From JANQPX01 sp965204405 (GTDB lineage Bacteria > Pseudomonadota > Alphaproteobacteria > Geminicoccales > Geminicoccaceae), in NCBI GenBank assembly GCA_965204405.1, contig CBDBEN010000005.1, positions 3,348,001 to 3,412,000 on the forward strand: 64,000 nt of DNA, in the 5' to 3' direction. Position 1 is the stretch's first letter. Each line of letters starts with the position of its first letter. Below are positions 26,000 to 34,636 of this stretch, in pieces. Made by a program: the position numbers and the translations under genes. The notes beneath the pieces were generated by a model. That model ran no database searches. It saw only the letters and a program-made list of their open reading frames with translations, and was not told the DNA's origin.

Positions 26000-28900
26000 A
26001 TGACCGGGTATATCGAGCTGCAGGTCACCACCAATTTCAGCTTTTTGCGCGGGGCTTCCCATGCGGAGGAACTGGTGCAGACCGCGGCCGCCCTTGGCCT
26101 TGGCGGCATCGGCATCACGGACTGCAACACGCTGGCGGGCGTGGTGCGCGCCCATAGCGCCGCTCTCGCTGCGGGCATGCCCCTGGTGGTCGGCTGCAGG
26201 CTGGATCTGAAGGATGGGCCGAGCTTTCTTTGCTTTCCCGAAGACCGTGCCGCCTATGGCCGCCTCTGCCGCCTGCTGACCCTCGGCCAGAGGCGTGCCG
26301 AGAAGGGAAACTGCGATCTCTATCTGGAGGATCTTTGCGAGGCTGCCAAAGACCAGGTTCTGGTGATCCTTCCCCCACCGCTGCCAGCGGAGGGGAAACT
26401 TTTTGAGCGGCAGCTCAAACAAATCGTCACCAGCCTGGACAGCCCGCCCTACCTCGCCGCCCACCACCTCTATCGCGGCGACGATCGCCGGCGCCTTGCG
26501 GCGCTCGTTGAACTTTGTTCACGCTCCGGCACGTTGCCGGTTGTCACTAATGATGTGCATTATCATGTGGCGGGGAGGCGGCCCTTGCAGGATGTGATCA
26601 CCTGCATCCGAGAGGGCTGCACCATGGAAGAGGCGGGTTTTCGCCTGCATGCCCATGCCGAGCGCCATCTGAAGGCGCCGGCCGAGATGCTGCGCCTGTT
26701 CCGGGGCCATGAGGGCGCCATTCGGCGCACGGTCGAGATAAAAGAGCGCTGTCGCTTTTCCCTGAACGAGCTTCGCTACGACTACCCGGACGAGCCGGTG
26801 CCGGCGGGCAAGACACCGCAGTCCCACCTGGAAGATCTCACCTGGCAGGGTGCCGCCGGCCGCTATCCCGAGGGTATTCCTGCTAAAGTGCGAAACATTC
26901 TGGAGAACGAGCTCAAGCTCATCGCAAAGCTCAATTACGCCCCCTATTTCCTGACGGTCAACGACATCGTCGCTTATGCCAAGTCGGAAGATATTCTTTG
27001 TCAGGGACGAGGATCAGCCGCCAATTCCGCCGTTTGCTACTGCCTCGGCATCACCGCGGTCGATCCCAATGAGGTAGATCTTCTGTTCGAGCGTTTCGTC
27101 AGCATGGAGCGGAAGGAACCGCCGGATATCGATGTCGATTTCGAGCATGAGCGGCGGGAAGAGGTCATCCAGTATGTGTACAGGCGCTATGGCCGCGAGC
27201 GTGCCGGCATCGCGGCGACGGTGATCACCTATAGGTCCCGAAGCGCCATCCGCGAGGTCGGCAAGGTGATGGGGCTTTCTGAGGATGTCACGTCAGCCCT
27301 TGCCGGCACGGTCTGGGGCACATCCCAAGGCGGGATGCCCGACACAAGGGTTCGTGAGGCTGGTTTGGATCCGAACGAACCTGTCATAAAGAGAACACTC
27401 GAACTGACGGAAGAACTGATGGGCTTTCCCCGCCATCTCTCCCAGCATGTCGGCGGTTTCGTGCTCACCAAAAGCCCCCTTTGCGAGGTCGTGCCCATCG
27501 GCAATGCCGCGATGGAGGACCGCACTTTCGTCGAGTGGGACAAGGACGATCTCGATGCCCTCGGCATCCTCAAGGTCGACGTGCTGGCCCTCGGCATGCT
27601 GACCTGCATCAGAAAATGCTTTTCGCTCCTTCAGCACCACTACGGCATCACCCACGATCTCGCCAGTATCCGGCCCGACGACAAGCCCACCTACGACATG
27701 CTCTGCCGTGCGGACTCGCTTGGCGTGTTCCAGGTGGAAAGCCGGGCGCAAATGAATATGCTGCCCAGGCTCAAGCCGAGGAATTTCTACGATCTGGTGA
27801 TCGAGGTTGCGATCGTCCGCCCCGGACCGATCCAGGGCGACATGGTGCATCCTTATCTGCGCCGGCGGGACGGGCTGGAGCTGGTGGATTTCCCCTCGCC
27901 TTCCCCGGCATGCGGGCCAAAGGACGAATTGGAGCGCATTCTCAAGAAGACGATGGGCGTGCCCTTGTTCCAGGAACAGGCGATGCGCATCGCCATCGAA
28001 GCCGCGAAATTCACCCCCGACGAGGCCAACCAGCTTCGCCACGCCATGGCGACCTTCAGGCGCCGCGGCACGATCGACAAGATGCGGGATCAATTCGTCA
28101 ACGGCATGACCGGGCGCGGCTATGAGCAGGGTTTCGCCGAGCGCTGCTTCAAGCAGATCGAGGGCTTCGGCGATTACGGCTTCCCGGAAAGCCATTCCGC
28201 CAGTTTCGCGAAGCTGGTCTACATCTCATCCTGGCTGAAATGCCATTTCCCCGCGGTCTTCGCCTGCGGGCTTTTGAATTCCCAGCCCATGGGCTTCTAC
28301 GCGCCCGCCCAGATCGTCCGTGATGCCCGCGAGCATGGTGTCGAGGTGCGCGAGGTCGACGTGAACGGCAGCGATTGGGATAACATGCTGGAAGAACTCG
28401 AGGCCGCACCGGTCCGCTCTTCCACCCAGCCTGATTTCGCTCTCAAACGGCACCGGCCCTCTCCCCCGCCCAGCCACCCGACAGGGCACCCGGATCAGAT
28501 CGGGCGGCTGGGCGGGGGAGAGGGCCGAAACGGGACGGACCAAACGGCCCAAAGCCAAGAGAAGGCCGGTGCCACTACCTCTCAAGACACCGCTTCCCCT
28601 CGATATGCCTTGCGCCTGGGGCTTCGTCAGGTGAACGGCATGAACAAGGAGCAGGCGGCACGCCTCGTGCTCTGCCGGGATCGGCCCTACGCCGATGTCC
28701 GCGACATCCGAGATCGGACCGGGATACCGATCGCCACTCTGGAGCGTCTGGCAGCGGCGGATGCCTTTCGCTCGATGGGCCTGGACCGGCGCCAGGCGCT
28801 CTGGCAGGTCAAGGCGATCAAATCGGAAAAGCCGCTGCCGCTCTTTGCCTATGCCCAAACCAGCGGACAGGGAGACGATCCGGTCGTTGCTCTGCCGGAA

Positions 28901-29440
28901 ATGCCGCCGCCCGAGCATGTGGTGGTCGATTACCAGACCACGGGCCTATCCCTGAAAGCCCACCCCCTCTCCTTCCTGCGCAGCGCCTACCAGGCGCGGG
29001 GGATACTTTCGACCGAGGCTCTTGGGAAACATGAGAACAACGCCCGCGTCGCCATAGCCGGTGTGGTGCTGGTGCGGCAAAGACCGGGAACCGCCAAGGG
29101 GGTGGTGTTCCTGACCATCGAGGACGAAACCGGCATCGCCAATTGCGTGGTCTGGGCCAAGACCATGGAGCGCTATCGCCGGATCCTGATGGGCGCACGC
29201 CTGCTCCTGGTCCAGGGCCGGCTGCAGAAACACGGAGAAATCATCCATGTGGTCGCCGACCATATGGAGGACTGGACCGGCCATCTGGCAGCGCTTGGTG
29301 ACGAAGAAACCATGTGCGCCCCGCCTGACGATGCCGACAAGGCGGCCAAGCCCGCCACCACCCCCAATCGATGGCGACAGTCACCGCAACGCCACCCGCG
29401 GAACGTGCGCATCATGCCGAAATCCAGGGATTTTCACTAA
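26000..29440 (+). CDS. dnaE2: Error-prone DNA polymerase III alpha subunit DnaE2 with an internal repeat insertion
   Basis: A 1146-residue C-family polymerase. The PHP domain opens with IELQVTTNFSFLRGASHAEEL, the palm includes PPDIDVDFEHERREEVIQ (about residues 373-390), and an OB domain near the C-terminus contains VVLVRQRPGTAKGVVFLTIEDETGIANCVVW. It carries out mutagenic bypass synthesis with ImuA and ImuB. It is about 50 residues longer than I expect for the family. The extra part, roughly residues 812-865, is a Pro/Gly/Ser-rich linker encoded by a copy of the palindromic repeat (28455-28526) in frame. Its TAA stop abuts the left end of the repeat element at 29441. Confidence 0.95.
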   Translation: MTGYIELQVTTNFSFLRGASHAEELVQTAAALGLGGIGITDCNTLAGVVRAHSAALAAGMPLVVGCRLDLKDGPSFLCFPEDRAAYGRLCRLLTLGQRRAEKGNCDLYLEDLCEAAKDQVLVILPPPLPAEGKLFERQLKQIVTSLDSPPYLAAHHLYRGDDRRRLAALVELCSRSGTLPVVTNDVHYHVAGRRPLQDVITCIREGCTMEEAGFRLHAHAERHLKAPAEMLRLFRGHEGAIRRTVEIKERCRFSLNELRYDYPDEPVPAGKTPQSHLEDLTWQGAAGRYPEGIPAKVRNILENELKLIAKLNYAPYFLTVNDIVAYAKSEDILCQGRGSAANSAVCYCLGITAVDPNEVDLLFERFVSMERKEPPDIDVDFEHERREEVIQYVYRRYGRERAGIAATVITYRSRSAIREVGKVMGLSEDVTSALAGTVWGTSQGGMPDTRVREAGLDPNEPVIKRTLELTEELMGFPRHLSQHVGGFVLTKSPLCEVVPIGNAAMEDRTFVEWDKDDLDALGILKVDVLALGMLTCIRKCFSLLQHHYGITHDLASIRPDDKPTYDMLCRADSLGVFQVESRAQMNMLPRLKPRNFYDLVIEVAIVRPGPIQGDMVHPYLRRRDGLELVDFPSPSPACGPKDELERILKKTMGVPLFQEQAMRIAIEAAKFTPDEANQLRHAMATFRRRGTIDKMRDQFVNGMTGRGYEQGFAERCFKQIEGFGDYGFPESHSASFAKLVYISSWLKCHFPAVFACGLLNSQPMGFYAPAQIVRDAREHGVEVREVDVNGSDWDNMLEELEAAPVRSSTQPDFALKRHRPSPPPSHPTGHPDQIGRLGGGEGRNGTDQTAQSQEKAGATTSQDTASPRYALRLGLRQVNGMNKEQAARLVLCRDRPYADVRDIRDRTGIPIATLERLAAADAFRSMGLDRRQALWQVKAIKSEKPLPLFAYAQTSGQGDDPVVALPEMPPPEHVVVDYQTTGLSLKAHPLSFLRSAYQARGILSTEALGKHENNARVAIAGVVLVRQRPGTAKGVVFLTIEDETGIANCVVWAKTMERYRRILMGARLLLVQGRLQKHGEIIHVVADHMEDWTGHLAALGDEETMCAPPDDADKAAKPATTPNRWRQSPQRHPRNVRIMPKSRDFH
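28455..28526. repeat. Palindromic repeat copy 1, inside the dnaE2 reading frame
   Basis: Two perfect 21-bp arms (28455-28475 and 28506-28526), reading GGCCCTCTCCC... and its complement, flank a 30-bp centre. It is the same family as the intergenic copies near 29.6, 32.5, 37.5, 53.4 and 62.3 kb. At 72 bp it adds 24 codons and keeps the frame. The flanks to about 28430 and 28590 also look non-native to the polymerase. Confidence 0.88.
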
Positions 29441-29778
29441 GTGGCATGGCCACATCATTTGGTTCCCTCCGCCCTCACCAAGATGAGCGGTATGCGGTCC
29501 TTTCCGAGAACAGCTATGGGAATCTTTCCTATCGAACACTCCACTAGAGCATTTCCAGATGAGGTTTACGCGGCGCCAGCCCTCTCCCCCGCCCAACCAC
29601 CCGCAGCGTCCCACTATATCGGGTGGTTGGGCGGGGGAGAGGGCTGGATCGACCTGACCAGGAAATGCTCTAGCGGCATGACCAAATCATGCAAGTCCCA
29701 GCTGCAGCCTCACCAAACTTGGCCGCATACCGTCAATCCAGGCGATAGAGGGGGAACCAAATGATGTGGCCATGCCAC
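29441..29778. mobile_element. 338-bp element with 27-bp perfect terminal inverted repeats (MITE-like)
   Basis: 29441-29467 (GTGGCATGGCCACATC...) and 29752-29778 are perfect inverted complements, with weaker similarity continuing inward (GGTATGCGG / CCGCATACC). No transposase frame is inside. A complete palindromic repeat (29544-29673) is nested in its centre. The element fills the gap between the convergent dnaE2 and ugpC-like genes and its right end supplies the TAG stop of the latter. A diverged copy of the same end occurs at 61707-61736. Confidence 0.75.
29544..29673. repeat. Palindromic repeat copy 2, full length (130 bp)
   Basis: The inner arms 29576-29603 and 29620-29647 are perfect 28-bp complements (CCAGCCCTCTCCC...). 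The outer arms CTAGAGCATTTCC (29544-29556) and GGAAATGCTCTAG (29661-29673) are also perfect complements. The copy defines the whole unit: outer 13-bp arms, a variable spacer, long GC-rich inner arms and a short loop. As RNA it would fold into a long hairpin on either strand, so it may terminate transcription from both convergent genes. Confidence 0.85.
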
Positions 29779-30875
29779 TATGCGGGTGGTCGAAGCGCCT
29801 GTCCCGTTTCGCGATCGAAGAGGTGGGCTTTGCTCATGTCGCAGCTTACCGGGCAAGGCTGGTCCGGTTCGGCCGGGAACTGGACGTCCACCTGGGCGCT
29901 GAAGGGAGCGTCGTTCACGCTGCCGATCAGGAGGGTATGGGGTCCCAGTGGTTCGATGGCCTGCGGGGCGAAACGAATCACGGCATCGCCCTGATCCCCG
30001 CCTTCGATATGCTCCGGGCGAAGACCGAGCGTGACCGGGCGGCCGGTCTGGCCGGCGACAAGCTTCGCCATTTCGGCACCGAGCGGCAGGTCCGTGCCGT
30101 CGCCGAGACGGAGCCCCCTGCCCTCGCCGAGTTCGACCACGTCAGCATGCAGAAAATTCATCGCAGGCGCCCCGATGAAGGCGGCGACGAAGGTGTTGGC
30201 AGGCTCTTGATACAGCTCGATCGGCGAAGCGATCTGCTCGATCCGGCCCTGGTTCATGACGACGACCCGATCGGCGAGCGTCATCGCCTCAACCTGATCG
30301 TGGGTGACGTAGACCACCGTGTTCTGCAGCCGCCGGTGCAGGCGCTTGATCTCGGTGCGCATTTCGACCCGGAGCTTGGCGTCCAGGTTGGATAGCGGCT
30401 CGTCGAACAGAAACACATCGGGCTGACGCACAATAGCCCGCCCGATCGCGACCCGCTGCTGCTGACCGCCTGAGAGCTGGCGGGGCCTCCGCTCCAGATA
30501 GTCGTCAAGGCCGAGAATGCGTGTCGCTTCGGTCACCAGACGCTCGATGTCTTCGGGCGGCGTTTTCCGAACCTTCAAACCGTAGGTGATGTTTTCGCGC
30601 ACGGTCATGTGGGGGTAGAGCGCGTAATTCTGAAAGACCATCGCACAATTGCGCAAACCCGGCCTCAGCGTGGTGACATCCTTCGTGCCGATCAGAATAC
30701 GCCCGCCGGTCGCCTCCTCCAGCCCGGCGACCATACGAAGCGTTGTGGTCTTGCCGCAGCCCGACGGCCCGACAAGCACCACGAACTCCTTGTCCTCGAT
30801 CTCAAGATCAAGCCCCGGAATAACCTCCGTCTCACCAAATTTTTTTGTGACTTGCCGGAGTTCAACCTTGGCCAT
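29778..30875 (-). CDS. Sugar ABC transporter ATP-binding protein (UgpC/MalK type)
   Basis: A 365-residue CUT1 ATPase with Walker A GPSGCGKTT, Q-loop FQNYALYPHM, signature LSGGQQQRVAIGRA, Walker B VFLFDEPLSNLDAKL, H-loop VTHDQVEAMTLADR and a C-terminal TOBE/regulatory domain. Complete and intact, unlike its paralogue at 4894-5998. It is the last gene of the second sugar-importer operon and could in principle serve both transporters, as MalK-type ATPases are sometimes shared. Its TAG stop codon is formed by the end of the repeat element. Confidence 0.94.
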   Translation of the reverse strand: MAKVELRQVTKKFGETEVIPGLDLEIEDKEFVVLVGPSGCGKTTTLRMVAGLEEATGGRILIGTKDVTTLRPGLRNCAMVFQNYALYPHMTVRENITYGLKVRKTPPEDIERLVTEATRILGLDDYLERRPRQLSGGQQQRVAIGRAIVRQPDVFLFDEPLSNLDAKLRVEMRTEIKRLHRRLQNTVVYVTHDQVEAMTLADRVVVMNQGRIEQIASPIELYQEPANTFVAAFIGAPAMNFLHADVVELGEGRGLRLGDGTDLPLGAEMAKLVAGQTGRPVTLGLRPEHIEGGDQGDAVIRFAPQAIEPLGPHTLLIGSVNDAPFSAQVDVQFPAEPDQPCPVSCDMSKAHLFDRETGQALRPPA

Positions 30876-30963
30876 GACGCAACCTTAAAAAACCAATTCC
30901 TCGGAACGCTGCCGGCGCTCCCAATAGAGAACGCCGGCAAGTCAACGCTGTCGCTCGCAGCGA

Positions 30964-32429
30964 CTAGAGGGGGGGAAGGCCCATCGAGGAGCGGTAGATC
31001 GCGAGTTGCTGGTCCCTGCCGAACTCGTCGGTCAGACGGTTCCATTCCTCGGCTATGGCATCGAGGGCGGCCTGCGGCTCGACATCACCGTTAAGCGCCT
31101 TGGAAAGCTCGATTTCCAGAACCTCGGTATATTGGAAGTAACCAGGAAGCCTGAAGTCGAGGGCGACATTCTCCGCCTCGATCGAGCCGCGCTGCACCGA
31201 AAGATAGCTGTCCGCCTCCGGCTGTGAGAACACCTTCAGCCAGTTGTCGACATTCTCGAAATGGCTGATGCGGTAAGGGTTGATGCCGGTACCGCCTGTC
31301 ACCACGTCCGAAGAGCTGTTCTCGGGGCTGGTGTACCACATCACATAGTCCCAAGCGCAGATCTGCTGCTCGGATGTGGTCGGCACGCTCGCCACCCAGC
31401 CGCCATAGGCCATGAACGGCGAATGCACGATTTCGTCGAAGTCATCCCACGAACTGGGTCTTGTAATTATAGATGCGACTTGGAACCGGGAAGCACAAAA
31501 AATCCGAGATTGCCCGCGACTTCGCTCTGCTCGGGATCGGCGCCGATGGTGCCGGTATCGCCCCAGTCGAAGTTCATCGCCACCTGGCCGGACGCGAAGG
31601 TGGTGCGGATATCACCGGAGTTGAAGTTGAGGGCACCCGGAGGCGAAACGCTGACGCTCTTCTTGTAGTCCTCCAGCCCCTTCAGCCAGCCCGCATTGTT
31701 GATCTGCGCGTCCATGGTCTCCGGATCGAAGAACATCGAGCCCGGATTGTCCGGGTGGTTGGTATAGGTCGCGGCATGGCTGAAGAAGAACCAGAACTGC
31801 TGGCCGCCGCGCACGAAGGCTTCCGCCGTACCGTAGAGATTGTCGTCAGGCCGGGTGAAGAATTCGGCGATGTCGTAATACTGGTCCCAGGTCACCGGCG
31901 GGGCCAGATCGTAGCCGTATTTCTCCTTGAACGCCGCCTGCTCGTCGGGATCCTCGAACAGATCGCGCCGGTAGGTGCCGGAATGCACGTCGCCATCGAT
32001 GGTGACCGAGATCTGCTTGCCGTCCCACATCATCAGCCGGTCGCGATAGGTGGGATGGATATCCTCCCAGTCGGCGCCTTGGGTGAATTCGGCGGGAATT
32101 TCGGAAAGATAAGGTGCGAAATCGCCATGCCAGGCCGGCGCGTGCAGAATGACGTCGAAGGCAGGCTGGCTGGTGGCCATGGGGGTGATGAACTTGGTGT
32201 ACAACTCACCAAAGGGGAAATGGACGACATTCACCTTGCCGCCGGTCTCGGTCTCCCAGGTCTTGCCATGATCGACGGCAGGACCGCCGATAAAGGGCGG
32301 GTTCATGGCGCCCACGGTGATCTCGACGCCCGTGCAGTCGTTTGCCGCCGACGCGGATGTCGCTGCGGTGAGTGCGATGGCGCTTGCGCCAAAGTATAGA
32401 AGTGACTTTCTCATCATCGTCTCCCTCAT
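30964..32429 (-). pseudogene. Sugar ABC transporter substrate-binding protein with two frameshifts
   Basis: The N-terminal part (32429 to 31467) has a signal peptide (RKSLLYFGASAIALTAATSASA) and a binding-protein body to GFFVLPGSK. The C-terminal part (from about 31435 to the stop at 30964) continues in another frame with WDDFDEIVHSPFMAYGGWVASV. The bridging residues YNYKTQ are in the third frame, between about 31450 and 31471. So two single-base insertions within some 25 bases are needed to explain the break; restored length about 487 residues. As written, the protein would be truncated after 320 residues and lose the hinge and C-terminal lobe. It is followed 88 bp later by the ATPase gene. 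Confidence 0.86.
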
Positions 32430-32508
32430 TTTTTTGTTACTGGATCTTGGTGTTCATTAACCCCGGTTTCACGGGTTTCGACAAGGGGTCTGTGGGCTCT
32501 GGGATTCC

Positions 32509-32590
32509 GTTCCGGCCCGCTCTCCCGCCCAGCCACCCGATATGATCGGTGTACCCTGTCGGGTGGCTGGGCGGTGGAGCGGGCCGGAAC
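32509..32590. repeat. Palindromic repeat copy 3, between binding-protein and permease genes
   Basis: Arms start GTTCCGGCCCGCTC (32509-32522) and end GAGCGGGCCGGAAC (32577-32590), with the shared inner GCCCAGCCACCCGA / TCGGGTGGCTGGGC. It lies within the ABC operon upstream of the binding-protein gene and just after the MalG-type permease. A hairpin here could cut or stabilise the transcript and set different levels of binding protein and permease. Confidence 0.82.
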
Positions 32591-32596
32591 CGTTCA

Positions 32597-33598
32597 TTAC
32601 TTAACCGCGCCCAGCATAAGACCGGAGCGCATCATGCGGGCGAGGATGGCGGTGAGGATCATCATCGGCAGGATCGCGATCGCTGCTGCTCCGGCAATCC
32701 CCCACCATTCCGTGCCCCGGACCGAATTTTGCCCCGAGATGGCGATCGGCAGGGTTTGCCATTCGCCGGATGTCAGGATCAGGGCAAATAGAAATTCATT
32801 CCAGACGAACCCGAGGCAGATCAGGAACGTCGCGATCAGGCCAGGTCTCGCCATCGGCAGCACGATCTCGAAGAAGATCCTCAGCCTCGGCACATTGTCG
32901 ACCAGGGCCGCTTCCTCGACGGCAACCGGCAAGTTCTGGAAAAAATCGCGCATCAGCCAGACGACAATCGGCAGGATGAAGGCAATGTAGCAAAAGGTCA
33001 GCCCGGAAAAGCTGTCGAGGGCCTGCACGCCGGATTTGCCGATCTCCACATAGAGCAGATAAAGCGCGAAGGCCGAGACGATCGGCGGGAACATGCGCTG
33101 GGAGATGAACCAGAAGGCGATATCATTATTGCCCAAGACCAGGCCCGGAAGCGGCAGGCGATTAACCAGAATGGCGAGAATCAGCGCAAGGCCGAAGGCA
33201 GCACCCATCGATGGCAAGGTAGCATAGCCAAGACTGTCCAGCAGCCAGTAGCCACCGATTCCGATCACACCGAACAGCAGGCCTGCAAGCAAGCGCACGC
33301 GAAACTCGAAACGCACCAGGGCGTAGGCGGCCATGCTGCCGAGCAGCGTCGCGACTGCAGCAGCCGCAGTCGCCACCAAAGCGGAGTTCCAAAGCGGCGG
33401 CAGCATGTTGCCGCGCCCGCCGCCCAGGATCTCGTAGAGCCCCTTGAGCGACGGCGTAAAATCGATAAACGGTAGATAGGTCGGACCATTGAAGACCGCC
33501 GGTGCCGGCTTGAACACGGTGATAAAGACCCAATAGATCGGAAACAGCGTGAACAGCAGCCAAAGGCAGAGCAGTGCAAAAACGAGCCAGCGGTTCAT
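32597..33598 (-). CDS. Carbohydrate ABC transporter permease, MalG-like with extra membrane segments (CUT1)
   Basis: A 333-residue permease. It starts NRWLVFALLCLWLLFTLFPIYWVFITVFKP and has the EAA loop (PVAVEEAALVDNVPRLRIFFEIVLPMARPGL). Between the second and third helices there is an additional hydrophobic stretch (LLAGLLFGVIGIGGYWLLDSLGYATLPSMGAAFGLALILAILV), so it is some 50 residues longer than the average MalG. The start at 33598 overlaps the stop of the partner permease (ATGA); the open frame extending to 33874 is a shadow. It forms the channel of the second sugar importer with the MalF-type subunit. Confidence 0.92.
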   Translation of the reverse strand: MNRWLVFALLCLWLLFTLFPIYWVFITVFKPAPAVFNGPTYLPFIDFTPSLKGLYEILGGGRGNMLPPLWNSALVATAAAAVATLLGSMAAYALVRFEFRVRLLAGLLFGVIGIGGYWLLDSLGYATLPSMGAAFGLALILAILVNRLPLPGLVLGNNDIAFWFISQRMFPPIVSAFALYLLYVEIGKSGVQALDSFSGLTFCYIAFILPIVVWLMRDFFQNLPVAVEEAALVDNVPRLRIFFEIVLPMARPGLIATFLICLGFVWNEFLFALILTSGEWQTLPIAISGQNSVRGTEWWGIAGAAAIAILPMMILTAILARMMRSGLMLGAVK

Positions 33599-34464
33599 GC
33601 CCGTTTCTCCAAATGGGGCTTCAGGATCGCCAGATAGAGCGTGCCGAACAGAATGACCGCGATCAGGAAGGTAAAGCTCAGCGCCGAAGTATAGCCGAGA
33701 TTGAATTTCTTCAGCCCCTCCTGATAGGCATAGAGGGTCAGCGTTTCGGTGGAGATGCCGGGGCCACCGCCGGTGAGCACGAACACCGTGTCGATTAGCT
33801 TGAAGCCCTCGATCATGCGGATGAACACCACCGCTGCCGAAAGCGGCAGCAGCAGCGGGAAGGTAATCCCCCAAAACTGCTGCCAGGGACTGGCGTCATC
33901 CAGCCTTGCCGCCTCATAGATGCTGTTCGGCAGGCTCTGCAGCCCGGCCAGCATCAGCAGCATGACAAACGGTGTCCACTGCCAGACCTCGACGATGATG
34001 ATCGAAAATTTGGCCATGATCGAATTGGTCAAAAACGGCAAATTGGGAAAACCGAGGGCCGTGAAAAACTCATTGACCGGCCCAATGGTGGAGTGCAGCA
34101 GCATCCGCCAGATCAGCGCCACGGCCACCGGCGCCATCAGCATCGGGAAAAGAAAGCTCACCCGGAACAGCCGCTCACCCGGGATATTGGCATAAAGCGC
34201 CAGTGCCAGCGCGAAACCGATCACATATTGCAGCACCACCGAGACACCGACGATCAAGGAGGTGTTGCCCAGAACCTGCCAGAATCGCAGCTCCGAGAGC
34301 AGGTTGGCGTAGTTGTCGAGGCCGACGAAACGCGGCGGCGTCGGCGGAACCAGACGCATGGTCTGGAAGCTGATGGTAAGCGAGTAGACCAGGGGAAACA
34401 GGGTTACCAGCAACACGATGAGCACGGCTGGCCATATGAAAAGATGTCGTACCGGCTCGCGCAT
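33595..34464 (-). CDS. Carbohydrate ABC transporter permease, MalF-like (CUT1)
   Basis: About 289 residues with six helices, beginning REPVRHLFIWPAVLIVLLVTLFPLVYSLTISF, and the EAA loop NSIYEAARLDDASPWQQFWGITFPLLLPL. I chose the ATG at 34464, which has AGGGA five bases upstream; the frame is open to 34569 but the extra residues are not membrane-like or conserved. It is the first gene of the operon, 172 bp from the divergent peptidase gene. Confidence 0.92.
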   Translation of the reverse strand: MREPVRHLFIWPAVLIVLLVTLFPLVYSLTISFQTMRLVPPTPPRFVGLDNYANLLSELRFWQVLGNTSLIVGVSVVLQYVIGFALALALYANIPGERLFRVSFLFPMLMAPVAVALIWRMLLHSTIGPVNEFFTALGFPNLPFLTNSIMAKFSIIIVEVWQWTPFVMLLMLAGLQSLPNSIYEAARLDDASPWQQFWGITFPLLLPLSAAVVFIRMIEGFKLIDTVFVLTGGGPGISTETLTLYAYQEGLKKFNLGYTSALSFTFLIAVILFGTLYLAILKPHLEKRA

Positions 34465-34636
34465 GGATCCCTGTCGCTGTTCTAACGTTAACCCAGCAAT
34501 AGGCGACAATGTCGGGTGTGTCGAGCGGCTGCCCCAGGCGATTCGGTAGCAGGTAATACAATTGTGCATCTCCTACCAGTTGATTGAACGGCGAAATTCC
34601 GTAGGCTCGGACCACCGATATCAATCAGGAACGTTC

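Noticed and set aside
24949..26178. A 409-codon open frame antisense to imuB/dnaE2
   Set aside because: Overlaps conserved imuB and dnaE2 sequence; low-complexity antisense composition.
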